From an uncultured Brachyspira sp. (GTDB taxonomy: Bacteria > Spirochaetota > Brachyspiria > Brachyspirales > Brachyspiraceae), in NCBI RefSeq assembly GCF_934747485.1, contig NZ_CAKVGN010000079.1, positions 1-12,050 on the forward strand: 12,050 bases of DNA, given 5' to 3'. The position numbers and the translations under genes are program-made. Positions 6,380 to 12,050 of this stretch are shown piece by piece. Under the pieces are notes generated by a model. That model was not told the origin of the DNA and searched no databases. It worked only from the letters and a program-made list of their open reading frames with translations. How positions within the stretch are numbered: the stretch's first letter is position 1; each line of letters begins with the position of its first letter.

Positions 6380-7954
6380 CTATTTTTCTATATATCTATA
6401 AACTTTTAATTTGTCATTGCCTACAATGAGTTTAGCATCATTAGGTAAATTATTTAATATATCATCATAAGGTTTTGATTTGCCTGTAGTTTTTAGCCTC
6501 ACATTATCTATTTCATAATATATAAAGTAAGTTAATTTTGAATTATCATCTCTACTCCAATCCAAATTTGGAAAATAAGCTAACCGCATATTATCAAAAT
6601 AATTTTCATCATATGGTAGTATTTTAAATGGTTTTCCTCCAGCATCTTTGGATATAGCAGTTAATATACTTCTAAATCTTGTTTCTGTATATGGAGCTTC
6701 AAATAAATTATAATATCTTGTCATATGTAAAAAACCCATATTGATACTATTTAATGTAAGAAGTATTATAGAAATCAATAATAATTTATTTTTATTATTT
6801 AATAATTCATTAAATAATATTATTATAGTTATAAAAGAAAAAGCAAATATACCATATAAATATCTAAATGTACCAGGCACTGATTTAAATGCCACAAATG
6901 TCAAACAAGTAACTGGTATAAATAATAAATAAAATGTAAAACCTTCTTTTTCAATAATCTTGGCTGTATTTTTAAACTCCATTTTTTTCGACTTAATAAG
7001 AAATATTATAGAATATATAAATGCTGATAAAGAAATAACTGCTGTAATTGCTAAAAATACCATACCAACAAAAAAAGCATTTTCATTAAACCAAAAATAA
7101 TTTACAGGTGTTGAATTGGTACCATATAAAACAGAAAGTTCATTAGTAGGAAAAATTAATATAGAATAAACTTGAGGCAAACCTTTAAAACTTGAAGTGC
7201 TTTGCATATTGAGCATTAAATTAGTGTTAAAAAAACCATTTTTTATCTCTGAAACTAAATAAGGCAAATATGTTAAGAAAGCTATAAATACTCCAATTAA
7301 ATGAGCTTTGATGTATTTAAATGTCCTTTTATATCTGAGTATAAGATAAACAATAGTAGTAGGAACAACCGAGAAAAATACTGCTATATGTCCTTGAGCC
7401 ATTAAAGCCTCTATTGGGAAAATAAACATTGCAGATATAAAAGCTAACTTTTCATCATTATTTGAAACATACTCTGAAAAAACTATCAGTAATATAAAAG
7501 AAAGCATTAATGGTATATTAGGATTCCAAAAATCATTAGAAGAAAATATAACATAACCATTTGTAAGAATTAATGCCGATAAAACCGCACAAATATAAAG
7601 CGAAAATCTTTTATATATCCAAAATAAAAATAATATTAATATTAAAGCACAAATTATTATGTAAATAATTCTAGCACCAACAATAGATGCCCCACCCAAA
7701 GTATAACATAATAAATATAGTATATAATAAAAACCTCCTGGTATTCTTGCATATGTAGTATTATCAGTAACATATTGAGGATTCATAAGTCTATTACCTA
7801 CAACAGGTATAGTTTTAGTTTCATAATACTGTTTCATATCATATAAATGATATATAGGGTCTATATAAATAGCAGTTCTATTAAAAGCATAAAAATGTAT
7901 AAATATCGTAGATATAAATGATACTACAATAGATAAAATTAGTATTTTTTTCAT
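6380..7954 (-). CDS. Multi-pass membrane protein resembling GT-C (GT39/ArnT-like) glycosyltransferases
   Basis: A 524-residue inner-membrane protein with about 11-12 hydrophobic spans, the first at residues 4-24, and a non-membrane C-terminal part from about 415. After the first span comes an extracytoplasmic-type loop with an acidic residue (Asp32 in YIDPIYH) and then ARIPGGFYYILYL (69-81). This layout recalls GT-C enzymes such as ArnT and protein mannosyltransferases, which move a sugar from a polyprenyl-phosphate donor on the outer face of the membrane. The similarity is one of architecture and short motifs only, so donor and acceptor are unknown. The gene begins 15 bases after the oppF stop, with an AAGAG ribosome site 6 bases before the ATG, so it probably rides on the opp transcript although no link to peptide uptake is evident. 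Its codons look even more AT-rich than the opp genes. It could equally be an uncharacterised membrane protein. Confidence 0.6.
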   Translation of the reverse strand: MKKILILSIVVSFISTIFIHFYAFNRTAIYIDPIYHLYDMKQYYETKTIPVVGNRLMNPQYVTDNTTYARIPGGFYYILYLLCYTLGGASIVGARIIYIIICALILILFLFWIYKRFSLYICAVLSALILTNGYVIFSSNDFWNPNIPLMLSFILLIVFSEYVSNNDEKLAFISAMFIFPIEALMAQGHIAVFFSVVPTTIVYLILRYKRTFKYIKAHLIGVFIAFLTYLPYLVSEIKNGFFNTNLMLNMQSTSSFKGLPQVYSILIFPTNELSVLYGTNSTPVNYFWFNENAFFVGMVFLAITAVISLSAFIYSIIFLIKSKKMEFKNTAKIIEKEGFTFYLLFIPVTCLTFVAFKSVPGTFRYLYGIFAFSFITIIILFNELLNNKNKLLLISIILLTLNSINMGFLHMTRYYNLFEAPYTETRFRSILTAISKDAGGKPFKILPYDENYFDNMRLAYFPNLDWSRDDNSKLTYFIYYEIDNVRLKTTGKSKPYDDILNNLPNDAKLIVGNDKLKVYRYIEK

Positions 7955-7969
7955 GAAAGCTCTTATAAT

Positions 7970-8932
7970 TTAAACTAAATGGCAAGCACAGTAATGCCCG
8001 TTTTCTACTTCTCTAAACTCAGGTACTTTCTCGGCACAAATAGCCTCTGCCTTAGGGCATCTTGTTCTAAACTTGCAGCCTGATGGAGGATTGATTGGAG
8101 AAGGTATTTCCCCAGAAAGTATTATACGCTGCTTAGTTTTTGCTATTGAAGGCTCTGATATTGGTATTGCTGAAATTAAAGACTGAGTATAAGGGTGAAG
8201 TGATTTTGTGTATAATGATTCACTGTCGGTAAGCTCAACAATATTACCCAAATACATAACAGCTATTCTTTTAGATATTTGGCGAACTACCGCTAAATCA
8301 TGGGCAATAAAAAGATAAGTAAGCTTCATATCCTGCTGCATATCATAAAGCATATTTATAATTTGAGCCTGAATAGAAACGTCTAAAGCAGACACCGGTT
8401 CATCGCAAACTATAAACTCTGGATTAACAGCCAAAGCACGGGCTATACCTATACGCTGTCTTTGCCCTCCAGAAAACTCATGCGGATATCTCTGTGCCTG
8501 TTCAGCATTAAGCCCAACAAGTTTAAGAAGATTTATTACCTTCTCTCTTCTCTCTGCTTTTGTGGAATAAAGTTTATGTACATCAAGAGCTTCCCCTATT
8601 ATATCTTCAACAGTCATACGAGGATTAAGTGAAGCATAAGGGTCTTGGAAAATAATTTGCATTCTTTTAGCATACTGTCTGTAATTATTTTCATTAACTT
8701 CTTCGCCATTAAAAAATATTTTACCGCTTGTAGGTTTGTAGAGATGAAGGAGTGTTCTTCCAAGTGTAGTTTTACCGCTTCCAGATTCTCCCACAAGTCC
8801 AAAAGTTTCACCTTTGTATATAGTAAAAGATACTCCATCAACAGCTTTCACTGTTTGTATGTTTCTTCCAAATAAACCGCCTTTTATTCTAAAATGTTGT
8901 TTTAAGTCTTGTATTTCTATTAAAGGTGTCAT
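7970..8932 (-). CDS. oppF: Oligopeptide/dipeptide ABC transporter ATP-binding protein (OppF-like)
   Basis: One of the two ATPase subunits that power peptide import, working as a heterodimer with the OppD-like subunit on the inner face of the OppBC channel. In 320 residues: Walker A GESGSGKT (48-55), Q-loop Gln96 in IIFQDPYASLNP, signature FSGGQRQ (153-159), Walker B FIVCDE (173-178), switch His211 in IAHDLAVV, and the C-terminal oligo_HPY-type region with a Cys set (286, 292, 299, 315, 317). The N-terminal insertion FRIKGGLFGRNIQTVKAVD and the FSGGQRQRIGIARAL form of the signature are OppF/DppF-like rather than OppD-like. It follows oppD by 30 bases. The related nickel and dipeptide (Nik/Dpp) systems have the same architecture, so the exact substrate is inferred. 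Confidence 0.9.
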   Translation of the reverse strand: MTPLIEIQDLKQHFRIKGGLFGRNIQTVKAVDGVSFTIYKGETFGLVGESGSGKTTLGRTLLHLYKPTSGKIFFNGEEVNENNYRQYAKRMQIIFQDPYASLNPRMTVEDIIGEALDVHKLYSTKAERREKVINLLKLVGLNAEQAQRYPHEFSGGQRQRIGIARALAVNPEFIVCDEPVSALDVSIQAQIINMLYDMQQDMKLTYLFIAHDLAVVRQISKRIAVMYLGNIVELTDSESLYTKSLHPYTQSLISAIPISEPSIAKTKQRIILSGEIPSPINPPSGCKFRTRCPKAEAICAEKVPEFREVENGHYCACHLV

Positions 8933-8962
8933 AATAAACTACTCTCTTTTTTAATTAGTATT

Positions 8963-9934
8963 TTAATTAGGCATTTGATGAAGCCAACATGCAGAAAAAT
9001 GCCCTTTCTCAAACTCGGTTTTAGGAGGCTTATTATCAATGCACACCTTCATACATTCTTCGCATCTTGTGCTAAAAGGACAGCCTGCCTTCATATTAAG
9101 TAAATCTATAGGAGTTCCCTCTATAGGTATAAGTCTGTCTTGTTTAATATCAATACGAGGTAAAGATTTAAGAAGCCCCAAAGTATAAGGGTGTTTAGGT
9201 CTTTCAAATATGTCAAATACAGTACCTCTCTCCACTATACCGCCGCCATACATAACTATAATATCATCAGCCATATCAGCAACAATTCCAAAGTCATGCG
9301 TAATAAGAATAACAGCCATTTGTATTTTTTTCTGTATATCTTTGATAAGCTCAAGTATCTGAGCCTGTATTGTAACATCGAGGGCCGTTGTAGGTTCATC
9401 AGCAATAAGTATCTTAGGGTCTCCGGCAAGAGCCATAGCTATCATGATACGCTGACGCATACCTCCTGAAAGCTCATGCGGATATTGTTTTATTCTTCTT
9501 CTTGGTTCATTAATACCAACCAATGTTAAAAGCTCTACTATTCTCTCTATTGCATCTGTTGTGCTTATTTTTTTATGAGTAGTTAAAGCCTCCATAAGCT
9601 GATCGCCTATAGTGTATACTGGATTTAAACAAGTCATAGGGTCCTGAAATATCATAGAAATAGAGTCGCCTCTAATCTTTTGTTTTTCAGACTCCGGAAG
9701 TGTTATTAAATTTCTTCCCTCAAAAAGTATCTCTCCATTAATAATTTTACCGGGCTCTTCTATAAGCCCCATAATAGAATAAGCTGATACACTTTTACCG
9801 CTTCCAGACTCTCCTACTATTCCTAATACTTTAGATTTATCTAATTTGTAAGAAATATTATTAACAGCCTTAACCTCTCCAAGCGGTGTAAAAAAAGATA
9901 CGCTTAAATTTTTAACTTCTAATAAATTTTCCAT
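8963..9934 (-). CDS. oppD: Oligopeptide/dipeptide ABC transporter ATP-binding protein (OppD-like)
   Basis: Partner ATPase of the peptide importer. In 323 residues: Walker A GESGSGKS (41-48), Q-loop Gln97 in MIFQDPMTCLNP, signature LSGGMRQ (155-161), Walker B ILIADE (175-180), switch His213 in ITHDFGIVAD, then the KHPYTLGLLKSLPR segment and a Cys-rich C-terminal end (Cys285, 291, 294, 298, 316). Relatives such as DppD are reported to hold an iron-sulfur cluster with such cysteines; whether this one does is inference. LSGGMRQR and FSTRC fit OppD/DppD. The ribosome site AAAGGTGG lies 6 bases before the ATG, the best in the operon. It sits between oppC (27 bases upstream) and oppF. Confidence 0.92.
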   Translation of the reverse strand: MENLLEVKNLSVSFFTPLGEVKAVNNISYKLDKSKVLGIVGESGSGKSVSAYSIMGLIEEPGKIINGEILFEGRNLITLPESEKQKIRGDSISMIFQDPMTCLNPVYTIGDQLMEALTTHKKISTTDAIERIVELLTLVGINEPRRRIKQYPHELSGGMRQRIMIAMALAGDPKILIADEPTTALDVTIQAQILELIKDIQKKIQMAVILITHDFGIVADMADDIIVMYGGGIVERGTVFDIFERPKHPYTLGLLKSLPRIDIKQDRLIPIEGTPIDLLNMKAGCPFSTRCEECMKVCIDNKPPKTEFEKGHFSACWLHQMPN

Positions 9935-9961
9935 TAAATACCACCTTTATTTAATAGCCCT

Positions 9962-10945
9962 TTATCTGTTTTTCATTCTTGGGTCTAAAGCATCTCTAAG
10001 TCCATCACCCACCAAATTAAAACAAAGTATTATAACACTTATTAAAGCAGCAGGAAAAAGCAACTGATAAGGATAAGAATAAACCCCGCTAACAGCATTT
10101 GAAGTTAAAGAGCCAAGCGAAACCATAGGAGCACTTACACCTAAACCCAAAAAACTTAAAAAAGCTTCAACGAATATAGCATTAGGTATCTGAACCATAG
10201 CTGATACTATTATTGCTCCCATAGCATTAGGTATTAAATGCTTAAAAATTATTCTGCTATGCGGAGTACCCAAAGCCCTCGCAGCAGTTACAAACTCTTG
10301 ATTTTTTAATGCTAAAATCTGTCCCCTAGTCATTCTAGCCATATTAGTCCAATAAAGAAGAGATATAACTATAAATATACTGAAAAGTCCTGGACCTAAA
10401 AGTCCAATTCCTCTTAATGACTCATTTTGTAAAAACAACTTATCCATAGGAGCTTTAAGAACTACAGATAACAATACAACAATTAAAAGTGTAGGTACAG
10501 CACTGATAATATCTACTATACGCATCATAATATTATCAAGCATACCCCCAAAATACCCAGATATAGAACCATACACTATACCTATTAATACAACCAAAGT
10601 AGCAGAAACTATACCTATTAAAAGCGATATTCTAGCACCTATCATACAACGCACAAGCAAATCTCTTCCCAAAGTATCTGTTCCAAAAGGGTGCTCTAAT
10701 GTAGGCAAACTATTTTCTACTCCCCTATTTATTTGGGCATATTCATATTCTGATATTATAGGTATAAATATAGAAAGAAGTGCTATGATTGCTATTATAA
10801 TAATAGAAACTAAAGCAACTTTATTTCTTTTAAATCTTCTATAAGCATCTTGCCAATAAGTTACACTTTCTCTCTTTACTTCGGCAGAAGCCTTTTCATT
10901 TTCACTTGCCTTTACAAATAATGATTTATCTATACTATTTTCCAT
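9962..10945 (-). CDS. oppC: Oligopeptide/dipeptide ABC transporter permease (OppC-like)
   Basis: One of the two channel subunits of the peptide importer. The 327-residue protein opens with about 40 cytoplasmic residues (YWQDAYRRFKRNKVAL, an OppC-type N-terminal segment) and then the first span (42-64). The family segment HPFGTDTLGRDLLVR is at 85-99. The EAA loop that contacts the ATPases is EFVTAARALGTPHSRIIFKH (217-236). The C-terminal part carries FLGLGVSAPMVSLGSL and ends GDGLRDALDPRMKNR, typical of OppC/DppC. The ribosome site AAGGA lies 8 bases before the ATG. oppB lies 15 bases upstream. Nothing is missing or broken. Confidence 0.93.
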   Translation of the reverse strand: MENSIDKSLFVKASENEKASAEVKRESVTYWQDAYRRFKRNKVALVSIIIIAIIALLSIFIPIISEYEYAQINRGVENSLPTLEHPFGTDTLGRDLLVRCMIGARISLLIGIVSATLVVLIGIVYGSISGYFGGMLDNIMMRIVDIISAVPTLLIVVLLSVVLKAPMDKLFLQNESLRGIGLLGPGLFSIFIVISLLYWTNMARMTRGQILALKNQEFVTAARALGTPHSRIIFKHLIPNAMGAIIVSAMVQIPNAIFVEAFLSFLGLGVSAPMVSLGSLTSNAVSGVYSYPYQLLFPAALISVIILCFNLVGDGLRDALDPRMKNR

Positions 10946-10960
10946 TTATTATTCCTTAAT

Positions 10961-11881
10961 TTAATCTTGAATTTTTATTCTAGGGTCTATAACACCATAA
11001 GATAAATCAACCAAGAAATTCATAGCTATCAAAAAAGCCCCATAAAATATAGTAACTCCTAATATTGTAGGATAATCTCTTTGTGTTATACTTTCAACAA
11101 AATACCTTCCAAGACCGGGTATATTAAATATTTTTTCTACAACAAATGAACCTGTAAGTATGCCAGCTGCAAGAGGTCCTATATATGTAACTATAGGTAT
11201 AACAGCATTTCTTAAAGCATGCTTAAATATAATTATGCTTCCAGATACTCCTTTAGCCTTAGCTGTTTTTATATAATCTTGGTGAATAACATCAAGCATA
11301 GAACTTCTCATAAGTCTAGCCATAAAACTAAGCGAACTGAAAGATAAAGCAAAACCCGGCATTAAATACTGCTTAAAAGAATCAAATCCATAGGCAGGAA
11401 GTATTTTTAATTTAACAGAAAATATAATAATAGAAACAGTAGCAACAACAAAACTTGGCACTGCTATGCCTAAAGTAGCTGCCACCATCACAGCCCTATC
11501 TATTGCTTTACCATGTCTGAGAGCAGCAATTATACCAAATAAAACTCCTATAGTAGTTGAAATAAACATACTAAATATTCCGAGTCTAAAAGATACAGGA
11601 AAAGCCCTCACTATAGTACCGGATACTGATTGCCCTATTTTTGTGAGAGAAGTACCTAAATCTCCTTTAATAGCATTTTTCAAATAATTACCATACTGAA
11701 CTACTAAAGGTTTATCGAGTCCGTATTTTTTATTTAGGTTTTCTAATGCTACTTTACTAAGAGGTTTTTCACCTACGAAAGGTCCGCCTGGAACTGTATG
11801 CATTAAAAAGAATGTGATAGTTACTATAACGAATAAAGTTAAAATCGATATAAATAGTCTCTTTAAAATATAATCAAACAT
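10961..11881 (-). CDS. oppB: Oligopeptide/dipeptide ABC transporter permease (OppB-like)
   Basis: First gene of the opp operon and the other channel subunit. I place the start at the ATG at 11881 (MFDYILKRLF), not at the in-frame ATG at 11908. The shorter form has the family's usual N-terminus and 306 residues, as in E. coli OppB, with GGGG about 10 bases upstream. The 9 extra residues of the longer form have no ribosome site before them. Features include the first span after YILKRLF, the family segment FFLMHTVPGGPF, the EAA loop DYIKTAKAKGVSGSIIIFKH, and a C-terminus ending in YGVIDPRIKIQD. No oppA is visible; the gene directly follows its own promoter, so the binding protein must be encoded elsewhere, at least on this side. 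The substrate (oligopeptide, dipeptide or nickel-like) cannot be fixed without it. Confidence 0.92.
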   Translation of the reverse strand: MFDYILKRLFISILTLFVIVTITFFLMHTVPGGPFVGEKPLSKVALENLNKKYGLDKPLVVQYGNYLKNAIKGDLGTSLTKIGQSVSGTIVRAFPVSFRLGIFSMFISTTIGVLFGIIAALRHGKAIDRAVMVAATLGIAVPSFVVATVSIIIFSVKLKILPAYGFDSFKQYLMPGFALSFSSLSFMARLMRSSMLDVIHQDYIKTAKAKGVSGSIIIFKHALRNAVIPIVTYIGPLAAGILTGSFVVEKIFNIPGLGRYFVESITQRDYPTILGVTIFYGAFLIAMNFLVDLSYGVIDPRIKIQD

Positions 11882-11931
11882 AAAGCATACCCCAAGTTGA
11901 TAATTCATTATACAATTATTAAAGATATTCT

Positions 11932-11960
11932 ATTATATAATAAAAATATTGTTTAGTCAA
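11932..11960 (-). promoter_or_regulatory. Sigma70-type promoter of the opp operon
   Basis: On the minus strand TTGACT (11960-11955), a 17-base spacer, and a consensus TATAAT (11937-11932). This is the strongest promoter by eye in the window. The predicted start is near 11925, leaving about 44 bases to the preferred oppB ATG at 11881. The upstream 15-base motif ends 30 bases before the -35. Confidence 0.8.
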
Positions 11961-11990
11961 TTAAAAAAATAAAAATAAAATGTTTAGGAG

Positions 11991-12045
11991 CCATACATAT
12001 TGCACGTTTTTTAGTTTAAAAAAAGCAGGTATTCCTTATAATTTA
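11991..12045 (-). promoter_or_regulatory. Conserved upstream element, oppB copy
   Basis: The minus strand ends in GTGCAATATGTATGG (12005-11991), identical to the ackA core, and similarity with the ackA copy continues to about 12045 (49 of 55 positions). The core ends 30 bases before the oppB -35 and 53 before the -10. The window stops at 12050, so the outer boundary of this copy cannot be seen. Confidence 0.55.
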
Positions 12046-12050
12046 ATTAA

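Noticed and set aside
6411..6428. Small hairpin CATTG-CCTA-CAATG near the convergent stops
   Set aside because: Only 5 base pairs, without a T run, inside the membrane-protein coding region; too weak to be a terminator.
9191..9469. Plus-strand open frame inside oppD
   Set aside because: Antisense shadow of the ABC ATPase coding region; no ribosome site or recognisable protein features.

Overview
This window is very A+T-rich, with long A and T runs and AT-ending codons. It is laid out like a bacterial chromosome of a low-GC anaerobe. Gene content and the style of the proteins fit an intestinal spirochaete of the genus Brachyspira best, but that is inference from composition and protein style, not from a marker gene. 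No rRNA, tRNA or CRISPR array was seen.

Layout: (1) Bases 1-74 look like the outer end of an insertion sequence with the first 11 codons of a minus-strand gene, possibly its transposase. (2) Bases 189-2435 are a plus-strand operon with its own sigma70-type promoter: an HPr phosphocarrier, a GntP-family permease and dUTPase (dut). It ends at a hairpin that can terminate transcription from both sides. (3) Acetate kinase (ackA, minus strand) is a single gene. (4) A 343-base divergent intergenic region (3712-4054) drives ackA leftwards and dxr rightwards. (5) dxr (MEP isoprenoid pathway) is followed 7 bases later by a DUF815-type AAA+ ATPase. (6) On the minus strand, oppB-oppC-oppD-oppF and a multi-pass membrane protein resembling GT-C glycosyltransferases form one tightly packed operon. 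It is transcribed from a near-consensus promoter at 11932-11960 and ends tail to tail with the ATPase gene, 2 bases apart. No oligopeptide-binding protein (OppA) gene lies in the window.

The genes serve core metabolism: sugar-related phosphocarrier signalling and organic-acid import, dUTP clean-up, ATP from acetyl phosphate, isoprenoid precursors and peptide uptake.

The most notable signal is non-coding. A 15-base non-palindromic motif, GTGYAATATGTATGG, occurs three times: upstream of ackA, dxr and oppB. Each time it points towards the gene and ends 29-30 bases before the -35 hexamer of a good sigma70-type promoter (51-53 bases before the -10). In the ackA and oppB copies the similarity extends to about 55 bases. 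The fixed geometry at three unrelated promoters suggests a shared upstream promoter or activator element that I cannot match to a known regulator.
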